In this document: in pieces, positions 34,339-42,546 of the stretch
Layout of the letters: each line of letters starts with the position of its first letter
Position numbering within the stretch: the first letter of the stretch is position 1
DNA from: CAYWNK01 sp964459495
GTDB lineage: Bacteria > Planctomycetota > UBA1135 > GCA-002686595
Direction: 5' to 3'
Length of the DNA stretch: 64,000 nt
Assembly (NCBI GenBank): GCA_964459495.1
Contig: CAYWNK010000007.1
Location: forward strand, 1 to 64,000
Position numbers and translations under genes: made by a program
Notes under the pieces: model-generated
The model's database searches: none
What the model was told of the DNA's origin: nothing
What the model saw: only the letters and a program-made list of their open reading frames with translations

Positions 34339-34540
34339 GAAGGCCGATTCTCGGCTGCGCTATCGCGCCCATTCGCATTCCGTCAGAAGCACTCAACGCG
34401 CCATGGCAGTGAATCGGAGAATGGGCGCCAGCCGGAGACCTTTGGACAACACAGCCTGCAGCGAGCGAACCTTGGGACGCTCGCCGGTCGGCCCCTCCAC
34501 CCTTGTGATGCTTCTGACTAGGAGCCCATCGCGGCCAGGT

Positions 34541-36244
34541 TCACCTTCCCGTGACACCTGGCCAGGCCTCGGGCGCGGACTCCCGTAGGCGCTCGAGAAT
34601 CCGGGGTAGGTAAAGCGTGTTGTAGCGCAGCCGCGACAGGTGGTTGCCGTTCTCGTGGTCACCGTTCCAGCAGTGCTCGGCACGGTCACCGTACTCGACC
34701 ACGCCGCCGTAGGCAGGCTCGGTCGTCGACTCGAGGAAGTCCTCCATCAGGTAGACGGCATTGTTCAGGTAGTAGTTGTCCATATCGCCGCAGTACAGGT
34801 GCAGCTTGCCGACGAGCTTGGGTCCGAGCTTCGCCCAGTCGCGCTCCAGAATGTGACGCAGGTCGTAGTTCTCGCGCCAAGACTCGGCGACCTCGCGGTC
34901 GATGACGCCGGTCTTCTTGTCCCAGATGCGTGCGGGGTAGCCGTCCGGGCCGACGGGGCTGTAGACCGCCTCCCAGATGTCGAACTGGCCCCCTGAGCGA
35001 CTCCTGCTGCCCAGGGCGAGTTCCATATGGCCAGCCATGCGCATCGTCCCCGATACCCGCCCGAGCCAGTCCCGGTGCATCGGGATTTCGATGCGCTCGA
35101 AGGGACCTTCGCTGTAGTAGGCGTTCTCCTGCCCGTAGAGGTCCACCAGGCAATAGGCCCGGAAGTCGATCGGGTCCGGGCAGGCCGCGAAACAGCCGTT
35201 GTACTCGTCCGGATAGAACACCTGGGCCGCGAGGGCCTCCCAGCCGCCTGTCGAGCCGCCGTAGAGAAAGCGCGCCCAGCCCTCGCCGATCCCGTGGAAG
35301 CGCTCCTCGATGTGCGGGATCAGGTCGTAGGTGATCGCGTCCCCGTAGGGCCCTAGGTTCGCGGAGTTCACCGCGTAGGAATCGTCGTAGTAGGGGTTCG
35401 CGTGTTGGATCTGGATGATGAGGAAGCGTGGGAAGTCCTCGCTCGTCCAGAGCTTGTAGAAGTCATGGGCCTCCTGCGCCTGGATCAGGTTGTAGCCGTC
35501 GACTCCAAAGCGCTCCGAGTAAACCGGCTCCATGTTCGGGTCGGGTGGCTCAGGAGAAAAACCGCCGAAGTCAGCTGGGAAGTGTCCGTGAAACACCATC
35601 AGCGGATAGCGCGCGTCCGGGTTCTCGTCGAAACCCTCGGGCAGGAGCACGTGCGCGCCCAGGTGCATGGGTCTGCCCCAAAACGCCGAGAGCCGGTCGC
35701 TTTGGATCTCGATGTGCTTGATGTACTTCGTGTCCTTGGGCGGATCGATCCCGGGGATCACGGAATCGAGCTCGAGTTGAAACGGAACCCCCATGCCCTC
35801 GTAGATGACCTTTCTCGGCTTGCTGTAGAGATTGCCCGGCGCACGATTCCACCTCTGCCCCTCTCCTCGATCCATCGGCAGCTGCAACGTATGCCCATGC
35901 TCCACCTCGAAGGTCTCATAGAGGTGAAGCACAGCCTGCACGTTGTACTCGGCCCGATCCATCAGGAGCCGTGACTCGATGGGATAGCCGAATGCCTTCC
36001 AGTCAACTTCGAGCGGGACCCCGGGCTCCCAGTCATGAACGTCCATCCCAAAGACCTGAGCACTGTCCACCGAGCCGTTCACCTGGAAGCGCGGTTCCTC
36101 CGAGTCGTCCCTCGAGAAGAGCAACAGGAGCCGTCCGTCCGCGGGCTCCGTCCGTACCTCCGGAAGGAACGTGACATGGACCGGCGCCGGCGTTTGGGCC
36201 GGCACGCTGAGCGCGGGAGCTGCAGCTAGCAGAAGAGTGAGCAT
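34541..36244 (-). CDS. Secreted putative esterase (esterase D / PF00756-like alpha/beta hydrolase)
   Basis: This 567-residue secreted alpha/beta hydrolase has a short signal peptide (MLTLLLAAAPALS). The nucleophile elbow is YGGSTGGWEAL (Ser331), preceded by HVLLPEGFDENP and PLMVFHGHFPADFGG, typical of esterase-like proteins. A late NGDHENGNH may hold the catalytic His. Members of this group hydrolyse glycan or lipid esters; substrate is unknown. It is monocistronic and convergent with the BlaI operon; the 200-bp gap between stops has several short inverted repeats. Confidence 0.8.
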   Translation of the reverse strand: MLTLLLAAAPALSVPAQTPAPVHVTFLPEVRTEPADGRLLLLFSRDDSEEPRFQVNGSVDSAQVFGMDVHDWEPGVPLEVDWKAFGYPIESRLLMDRAEYNVQAVLHLYETFEVEHGHTLQLPMDRGEGQRWNRAPGNLYSKPRKVIYEGMGVPFQLELDSVIPGIDPPKDTKYIKHIEIQSDRLSAFWGRPMHLGAHVLLPEGFDENPDARYPLMVFHGHFPADFGGFSPEPPDPNMEPVYSERFGVDGYNLIQAQEAHDFYKLWTSEDFPRFLIIQIQHANPYYDDSYAVNSANLGPYGDAITYDLIPHIEERFHGIGEGWARFLYGGSTGGWEALAAQVFYPDEYNGCFAACPDPIDFRAYCLVDLYGQENAYYSEGPFERIEIPMHRDWLGRVSGTMRMAGHMELALGSRSRSGGQFDIWEAVYSPVGPDGYPARIWDKKTGVIDREVAESWRENYDLRHILERDWAKLGPKLVGKLHLYCGDMDNYYLNNAVYLMEDFLESTTEPAYGGVVEYGDRAEHCWNGDHENGNHLSRLRYNTLYLPRILERLRESAPEAWPGVTGR

Positions 36245-36338
36245 GTCCCCAGCATAAGAGGATTCCCAAACTCCTACCCAAGGCGGTCAACCGGGTCCGC
36301 CCTCGCCTCTTCCGACCATTCACCACTAGGGTTACGGA

Positions 36339-36947
36339 GTGAGAATCGCTTTCCTGCTGACCCTTCTGGCGGCCACGCTCGCCTTCGCTGTCCCCAGAGT
36401 TTTGGTCGCAGCATTCACCGACACCGAGTATGCCGCCGGCTACTCCGAGGCTGCGTTCGACTCGATCGCGATGGGGGAATCGAGGGCCGAAGTGCTGCGC
36501 CGGCTGGGCCCTCCCCTCTCGACGTACGTAGCGACACCGCATACGAGCTGGCTCTACTGCGGTCCGAATCACCCAGGATTCAACGAGAACGGCGGACTCT
36601 CGGGCACCTTCAGCCTGTTCGAATTCGACATGACCGGACGCGTGGGGAAGACGCTCAAGCAAGCGCAAACGGATCGCTCCAACAGCCTCCTCGGCGCCAG
36701 CATCACCACCACCATAGGAACGGTCCCCCTCGGGGGCCCCGCGGGCAGCTCGGACCCGTGGGTTGGAAAGACCCAAGCCGAGGTCCAAGCCAGCTTCGGC
36801 CTGCCGGACCACGTCCGAGACAACTTGGCGACGGAGGTTCTGATCTACTCACGCTCTCCCTCAAGCACGCACTACTTGTGGCGGCGCATCGGCCTCGACG
36901 CGAGTGGCGCGGTGGTGGAAAAGCAGCAGTTTTTTTGGTGGGACTAA
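36339..36947 (+). CDS. Secreted protein with two BamE/SmpA-like motifs
   Basis: This 202-residue exported protein begins at GTG 36339 with a signal peptide (about 1-25). Two repeats resemble the SmpA/BamE helix-loop: SIAMGESRAEVLRRLGPPLS (about 43-62) and WVGKTQAEVQASFGLPDHV (about 141-159). BamE-like folds support outer-membrane assembly or lipoprotein binding, but no lipobox is seen here, so it is not a typical BamE. Its function is unknown. The gene is divergent from the esterase gene. Confidence 0.6.
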   Translation: MRIAFLLTLLAATLAFAVPRVLVAAFTDTEYAAGYSEAAFDSIAMGESRAEVLRRLGPPLSTYVATPHTSWLYCGPNHPGFNENGGLSGTFSLFEFDMTGRVGKTLKQAQTDRSNSLLGASITTTIGTVPLGGPAGSSDPWVGKTQAEVQASFGLPDHVRDNLATEVLIYSRSPSSTHYLWRRIGLDASGAVVEKQQFFWWD

Positions 36948-37385
36948 GGCGCACGCGCTCGGCGGTCGAGTAGCCGGGCGGCCTACGGACTGGCGCTTGC
37001 CGACGCCCCTCACCTGGATCCTGTGCTCGGGAAGACTCCCTCCGCCGCATCTCAAGGCGCAGACCTTTGAACGCAAGGGACTCAGAATTCGCCGACATTT
37101 TTCGACCACGCGAGTGGTTCGCAAAACCCACAAATCCTGCATCGAGTCAGCTCCAACTTGGGCGCAACGAACAGTCCATCACGCACGGATTTCGCCGCTA
37201 TGCTCGCAGCCGACTAAGGATTGGCGCCGGCCAACAGCGGTGCAGGAATCCACGCGCAACCGCGCGACGGAGATCTGTCAATCCAGAGCTGACTTGGTAG
37301 CCACCAGTGGCCCAACAAACCGACGAGCTCCTCCCCAGCTCACATCTTGGGGCTCGGATCCACCTCTCTCGCAAAGGACTCATCC
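36948..37385. other. Noncoding stretch upstream of the Kelch protein
   Basis: No supported gene, repeat or clear promoter was seen in these 438 bases. The only structure noted is a weak CCCCA/TGGGG stem (37337-37356) about 30 bp before the Kelch start. The reading frames across the stretch show no signal peptide or family motif. Confidence 0.5.
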
Positions 37386-38861
37386 ATGAACACTCGGACC
37401 TTCCATCGCCTCGCCCGGGCATCCGCCCTAGCCGCCGTCTTCGCCTCCGCCAGCGCCTCCGATGCTTGCGCGCAGTGGAGCACCATGAACCTATCCGCCA
37501 ACCGCCAAGGGCTTGCTGCCACCAGCGTCGGCGACCTAGCCATCTTCGCCGGAGGCTTGAACAACGCGGGTCCAAGCAGCCGTGTCGACATTTACAACAC
37601 GGCCACCGACACCTGGACTACAGATGAACTGTCCGTTGCCCGCGTCTACCTAGCAGCGGCGAGCGTAGGCACGAAGGCGCTGTTCGCAGGCGGGGGAGAT
37701 AACCTGGCGGTCAACCAAAGCTCCGTCGTCGACATCTACGACAACGCCACTGGCCAGTGGACGACCGCCAACCTAGCTGAGCCCAGGTCCAACCTGTCCG
37801 CAGTGACCGTCGGAGACAAGGTGCTGTTCGCCGGTGGGTACTGGTCCGACATCGTCGACATCTACGATGATTCGACCCAAACTTGGACGACCACCAACCT
37901 ATCGTCGGTACGGGCCGAAATGTCTGCAACCGTCATCGGCGACAAGGCCTACTTTGCCGGCGGTTGGGATGGATCCAGCGTCGTAGACACCGTGGATGTC
38001 TACGACGCGGCAACCGGAACCTGGAGCCTCTTGACCCTGCCAACCGGACGCAACCGAATGGCAGCAGCCAGCATCGGTAACGTGGCACTCTTCGCCGGCG
38101 GGTCGATCAATGGACCGGACAGCGGGGTCGATATCGTATCGGCGCTCGACACGACCACAGACAGCTGGAGCAACCCGACCACGATCGACCCCCGGGAGTT
38201 CTTCGCCGCAACGCGGGTAGGCAACAAGGTGATTTTCGGGGGTGGATTCCGTACCCCCCAGACGATCGTCGACTCAGTCGAGATCTATGACGCCAGCACG
38301 GACACTTGGTCGACGGACAACTTGAGCCAGGCCCGCTGGGGTTTGGCGGCCACCACCGCGTCGAACATGGCGTTCTTCGCGGGCGGCAGAAGGAACGGTG
38401 GCCCCTCGCGCCGGGTCGATGTCTACACCGACTCAATCGCTGTGGACGTGTGTGCACCGGCGGCAATGAACTCGACAGGACAACCGGGTGTGCTTGAGGC
38501 GTCTGGCTCAGCCACCGTCAGTCGGCAGAACCTAACCCTGCAGGCTTCCTCTCTCCCGCTGAATCAGTTCGGGTTCTTCATCGTCTCCATGGACGAGGGT
38601 TTCGTCCAGATGCCTGGCGGCAGCCAAGGGGACCTCTGCCTCGGGGGCGCAATCGGTCGGTACAACATGGCCGGCCAGATCCTCAACTCTGGCGCGACAG
38701 GGAGCTTTCAGCTCACGCCTGACCTCGGTCAAACCCCAACCCCGAGCGGCCTGGTCCCGATCCTGCCGAACACCACCTGGGTCTTCCAGGCCTGGTACCG
38801 CGACCAAAATCCCATGCAGACGTCGAACTTCACGCAGGCGCTGAGCATCGGCTTCAACTGA
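37386..38861 (+). CDS. Secreted Kelch-repeat beta-propeller with lineage-type C-terminal domain
   Basis: This 491-residue protein has a signal peptide (about 1-30) and about seven Kelch-like repeats (pattern VDIYDxxTxTW ... AxVGxxxxFAGG), giving one beta-propeller. The last ~130 residues form a separate domain: CAPAAMNSTGQPG, SGSATVSRQNLTLQ, GGSQGDLCLGGAIGRY, LVPILPNTTWVFQAWYRDQN and SNFTQALSIGFN. From memory this C-terminal domain recurs on secreted proteins in related Planctomycetota and may be a surface-attachment or sorting module. ATG 37386 starts at the signal peptide. A strong terminator follows. Confidence 0.8.
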   Translation: MNTRTFHRLARASALAAVFASASASDACAQWSTMNLSANRQGLAATSVGDLAIFAGGLNNAGPSSRVDIYNTATDTWTTDELSVARVYLAAASVGTKALFAGGGDNLAVNQSSVVDIYDNATGQWTTANLAEPRSNLSAVTVGDKVLFAGGYWSDIVDIYDDSTQTWTTTNLSSVRAEMSATVIGDKAYFAGGWDGSSVVDTVDVYDAATGTWSLLTLPTGRNRMAAASIGNVALFAGGSINGPDSGVDIVSALDTTTDSWSNPTTIDPREFFAATRVGNKVIFGGGFRTPQTIVDSVEIYDASTDTWSTDNLSQARWGLAATTASNMAFFAGGRRNGGPSRRVDVYTDSIAVDVCAPAAMNSTGQPGVLEASGSATVSRQNLTLQASSLPLNQFGFFIVSMDEGFVQMPGGSQGDLCLGGAIGRYNMAGQILNSGATGSFQLTPDLGQTPTPSGLVPILPNTTWVFQAWYRDQNPMQTSNFTQALSIGFN

Positions 38862-38922
38862 TCCTCGCTGCATTCCCTAGCCCCGACCGACGGGGCAGCC
38901 GAGCGGAGCCTCTCGCTGAGCA

Positions 38923-38962
38923 GGCCCCGTCGACCATGGAATTGGTCGGCGGGGCCTTCCTT
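38923..38962 (+). terminator. Terminator hairpin after the Kelch gene
   Basis: GGCCCCGTCGACCA (38923-38936) pairs with TGGTCGGCGGGGCC (38943-38956), 14 bp with one G-T pair, then TTCCTT. It lies 61 bp after the stop of the Kelch gene. Confidence 0.65.
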
Positions 38963-39054
38963 CGCGCTGGGTCCGTGCGCCTCCCCCCCACCGGGGACCG
39001 GGACTGATCCAACGCAGCTTCGCCTACCCGGCTACTCCTCCGCCCTGGGCCCCA

Positions 39055-39804
39055 CTACCCGAACGCGCTCTCCGGGTCGGCGAGGTCGATCCCAAACAAG
39101 TCCGCTAGCTCGTCTGCGACCAGGACCTGGGCGCTCGCGTCATCGCTCGCCAGGCTCGGCCCCTCCGCCGTCACCGTCTGGATCAGCTCGCTGTGGTCGA
39201 CCTTGCGCAGCTGGAAGAAGAGCTCGGGCGCGGCGTCGAGCTGGACCCCGACCGCATACAGGACGGCCGCCACGTGCTTGCAGCAGTCGGCCCAATCCGG
39301 GCAGCTGCAGCTGAGGTGGATTTCCTCCGGCGCGGGAAAGAGCCCCCCCTCGGGATTCGTCACGGCCTCCATCACCCCCCCGCCGAGCGTGCCGGAGAGC
39401 AGGTCGACGAGGTTGCGCACCTCGCCCGCGACAGCCTGCTTGAGGCCTTTCCAGCGTTCAGGATCGAGGACGTCGATGACGATCTCCACTGCGTAGATCT
39501 CGCTCCCGGTCACGTAAGCGCAAACCCCGCCCTCCTCGATGACGAGGTCGTAGACGTGGCCCTTGCGCAAATACGTCCGGCCCCGGGGCAGCCGGCTTTC
39601 ATAGTCGCTGTAGGACTCCAGATTGGTGCACCAAGCCTTGCCCCAGAAGGTCTTAGCAGGGAGGCCGCGCGCCACCTTGCACTCGACGGGCACAAAGGGC
39701 TCGCCGCCCTTGCGCCGCCTGGCGATCTCCCGTTGGACCCGCGCACGGATCATCGCTGCCGACTCATAGGCGCCGTCAAAAGCTCTGTCGTGCTTCCAGG
39801 ACAT
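39055..39804 (-). CDS. SWIM zinc-finger protein paired with SNF2 ATPase
   Basis: This 249-residue cytoplasmic protein has a SWIM zinc finger, CSCPDWADCCKHVAAVLYAVG (Cys166, Cys168, Cys175, His177). SWIM fingers bind DNA or protein and are often encoded beside SNF2 ATPases. The N-terminal FWGKAWCTNLESYSDYESRLPRGRTYLRKG is shared by such bacterial partner proteins. The start codon lies 2 bp after the SNF2 stop, so it is the second gene of an operon. Confidence 0.87.
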   Translation of the reverse strand: MSWKHDRAFDGAYESAAMIRARVQREIARRRKGGEPFVPVECKVARGLPAKTFWGKAWCTNLESYSDYESRLPRGRTYLRKGHVYDLVIEEGGVCAYVTGSEIYAVEIVIDVLDPERWKGLKQAVAGEVRNLVDLLSGTLGGGVMEAVTNPEGGLFPAPEEIHLSCSCPDWADCCKHVAAVLYAVGVQLDAAPELFFQLRKVDHSELIQTVTAEGPSLASDDASAQVLVADELADLFGIDLADPESAFG

Positions 39805-39806
39805 GC

Positions 39807-42470
39807 TTAGAACACCGCCGATTCAAGGTTGAGAGCGACCAGGTCGAGCAGCTCATCGTCGGCCATCTGCGTGAGCAGCTTTTCGGGCCCCGCTGATCCG
39901 AGAAGCTCGACCGCGAGCCCGCGCTTGTCCTGGATGATGGCGTCGATTTGCTCTTCGACCGTGCCCCGGCAGACGAACTTGTGCACCATCACGTTGCGCT
40001 TTTGGCCGATGCGGAAGGCGCGGTCTGTGGCCTGGTCCTCGACGGCCGGATTCCACCAACGATCGAAGTGAACGACGTGGGACGCTGCAGTCAGGTTGAG
40101 CCCGGTGCCGCCTGCTTTCAGCGAGATCACAAAGAAGGGCGGGCCCGTGTCGCTTTGGAATTGTTCCACCAGCCTCGGCCGGCGCTTGACGCTGGTACCG
40201 CCGTGCAGCACCAGACCCGCGCGGCCGAACTGCTCGGCGAGGTACTCCGAGATCGGCGCCGTCATCTCGCGGAACTGCGTAAACACCAGCATCTTCTCGC
40301 CGCGCGCTCCGATCTCCGAAGCGATCGCGCCGAGGCGTCCAAACTTTCCGCTGTCCTTGGGCGTGAAGTTGCTGCTGCCGGTGAAGAGCGCGGGGTGATT
40401 GCAAATCTGCTTGAAACGCATCAGGTACGTGAGCACCAGACCGGCCCGCTCAAATCCCTCCAGGTCCTTGCGCGCGAGCTCCTTGCGCAGCTCCTCGACC
40501 GACCTGCGGTACAGAATCGCCTGACCCTTCGTCAGCGGACAGTCGGTCCGCAGCTCGACCTTGTCGGGCAGGTCGTCGATGACGCTCTTGTCGACCTTGA
40601 GCCTGCGGAGGATGTAGGGCGAGACCAGCGCGCGGACCCGGGCGTAGGCGTCTTCGCGCTTGAGGACATCGGCGAACTGCGAAGATGTCCCCAGCAGCCC
40701 CGGGTTCAAGAAATCGAAGAGCGACCAAAGATCCGCTGCGCTGTTTTCGACGGGCGTCCCGGTCAGCGCCACCTTCGAGCGCGCCTGGATCGCCTTCACG
40801 CGCTTGGTCTGCGCGGTGCGCGGGTTCTTGATCGCCTGGGCCTCGTCGAGCACGAGATAGTCCCAGGACAGGTCCATGACGCCCTCCAGCCGGCCGAGCA
40901 TCGAGTACGTCGTGACTACCGCGTGGTGCCCCGCCGACGCCTGCCCCACATCTTCCAGCTGGCTGCGCTCGGTCTGCGAGGGGTGCGCGTAGAAGATCCT
41001 CAAAGAGGGCGCAAACCTCTCGAACTCGGCGCGCCAGTTGCCCACCAGCGACGCGGGCACGACGAGAAGCGAGGGCGGACTCTTCTTTGACTTCGATGCC
41101 GCCAGCAGAGCAATCACTTGAAGCGTCTTGCCGAGCCCCATGTCGTCCGCCAGGCACGCACCCAGGCCGAGGCCGCCGAGCAGCGAGAGCCACTGGTAGC
41201 CCACCTTCTGGTAGGGACGGAGCGTCGCCTTCAATGCCCTGGGCGGCTCGCGCTCCCCAGGCTCTCGCAGCTTGCCGAGCAGCTTTTTCAGCTGCCCCCC
41301 CGCGCTGACAGAGAGCCAATCCCCACCTCCCTCCGGGGCACCGTCCAAGAGCCCCCCATCGCCCGCTTCCCGCAGCCCCGCGAGCATTCGCATCGCCTCG
41401 GTTAGCGTCACGCCCGTGCCGGCGGCGCGGTCCAAGTGGGCCAGCATCTGGGTCAGCTTCTCCCGGTCGACCTCCACCCACCGCCCCTTGAGGCGCACGA
41501 GATTGTCGGGCGCGGCCAGGATCTTCTTCCACTCGGCGGCCGTGATCTTCTCAGTCCCCAGGGCGAGCTGGGCCTTGAAGGAGACCAGCGCATCGACACC
41601 GACCTTGGTCTGGCTCCCCGCGCCGAGGCTCAAATCGACCTGGACCTTGGCGGGCTTTCCCTTCTTCCACCAGTCCGGCACCTTGACCACGATGCCGGCT
41701 TCCTCGAAGGCGTCGGCTTCCCGGATGAAACGCAGCGCATCGGGCGCCCCCCAGGCCAGCGCGCCGAACACCCGCTTGGAGTCGAGCAGCTCAGCCGCCA
41801 GCTCGCTGGACTTCGCCGCCGCCTGAACCGGCTCGAGTAGCGACTTCAGCGCGCGCACGTTCTTCTCGCCCGCGTACTGCTTCAGCGCGCGTCCGAGCGG
41901 CAGGTACTGCAGCGCCCCGCTGGCGGAAACCCGATGGGTGTACGTCGCTAGGAATGCGAACGGATAGAGCTCGTTGCGCTTGTTCTCGGCGAGGTGAAAG
42001 GTGACCCGTCCCACCAGGCGCCAAAGCGGGTGGACCGCCCGCAGCCAGGTCTCCACCGAACCCGCGTGGCTCTGGACGTGCGAGTCGAGCTGCCCCCAGA
42101 GCCCCACCAGTAGGTCTCCGTCCACATACTCGGACCCCGGCGCCGGCGGTGCCTTCGCCACCCAGGCGGCCAGCTCCCCCTCAGCCGGCAGGGGAGTCGG
42201 CTCGCGCCCATCCCCCACCTGCTGGCAAAGCACAGTCAAGAACTCGCGGGTGAAGGCCTGCCAGTACCGGACCGCGGGAGGCAGCATCTCGTCCCCGGGC
42301 ACATCGGCCGCCAGCGAGATCAACCCGGCCGCGGACGATGCCTCGAAGGCCTTCGCAACCTTGCTCGCCATCCCCAAAGCCTTCCCGTCCTCCTTGCGAA
42401 GCTGCAGACGTCCATTCGGCAAGACGTGAAGGTCCTGTGCGTCGAGGAGTAGCGTCGGGAGAGAGGCCAT
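39807..42470 (-). CDS. SNF2-family ATPase/helicase
   Basis: This 887-residue protein has an N-terminal region of about 400 residues and a C-terminal SNF2 ATPase. Walker A is DDMGLGKTLQVIALL (Lys448), motif II is LDEAQAIKN, and the helicase-C lobe has TGLNLTAASHVVHFDRWWNP and DRAFRIGQ. It translocates on double-stranded DNA to displace or remodel bound proteins. The SWIM module is in the separate downstream gene. Start 42470 (MASLPTLLLDAQDLHVLPNG) was chosen over a longer frame that lacks conserved sequence. No signature of a particular defence system was found. Confidence 0.9.
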   Translation of the reverse strand: MASLPTLLLDAQDLHVLPNGRLQLRKEDGKALGMASKVAKAFEASSAAGLISLAADVPGDEMLPPAVRYWQAFTREFLTVLCQQVGDGREPTPLPAEGELAAWVAKAPPAPGSEYVDGDLLVGLWGQLDSHVQSHAGSVETWLRAVHPLWRLVGRVTFHLAENKRNELYPFAFLATYTHRVSASGALQYLPLGRALKQYAGEKNVRALKSLLEPVQAAAKSSELAAELLDSKRVFGALAWGAPDALRFIREADAFEEAGIVVKVPDWWKKGKPAKVQVDLSLGAGSQTKVGVDALVSFKAQLALGTEKITAAEWKKILAAPDNLVRLKGRWVEVDREKLTQMLAHLDRAAGTGVTLTEAMRMLAGLREAGDGGLLDGAPEGGGDWLSVSAGGQLKKLLGKLREPGEREPPRALKATLRPYQKVGYQWLSLLGGLGLGACLADDMGLGKTLQVIALLAASKSKKSPPSLLVVPASLVGNWRAEFERFAPSLRIFYAHPSQTERSQLEDVGQASAGHHAVVTTYSMLGRLEGVMDLSWDYLVLDEAQAIKNPRTAQTKRVKAIQARSKVALTGTPVENSAADLWSLFDFLNPGLLGTSSQFADVLKREDAYARVRALVSPYILRRLKVDKSVIDDLPDKVELRTDCPLTKGQAILYRRSVEELRKELARKDLEGFERAGLVLTYLMRFKQICNHPALFTGSSNFTPKDSGKFGRLGAIASEIGARGEKMLVFTQFREMTAPISEYLAEQFGRAGLVLHGGTSVKRRPRLVEQFQSDTGPPFFVISLKAGGTGLNLTAASHVVHFDRWWNPAVEDQATDRAFRIGQKRNVMVHKFVCRGTVEEQIDAIIQDKRGLAVELLGSAGPEKLLTQMADDELLDLVALNLESAVF

Positions 42471-42546
42471 GCCAGCTGGCCATCTTAGCTTGCCAGACTT
42501 CGAGCATCCCCCCGGAATTTTGGGCCCGCGCCGGCAGCAAGGCCCG

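Noticed and set aside
34393..34689. Small open frames on both strands in the gap between DUF3299 and the esterase
   Set aside because: They overlap each other and the esterase 3' end, are rich in Arg/Ser/Pro, and show no start context or motif.
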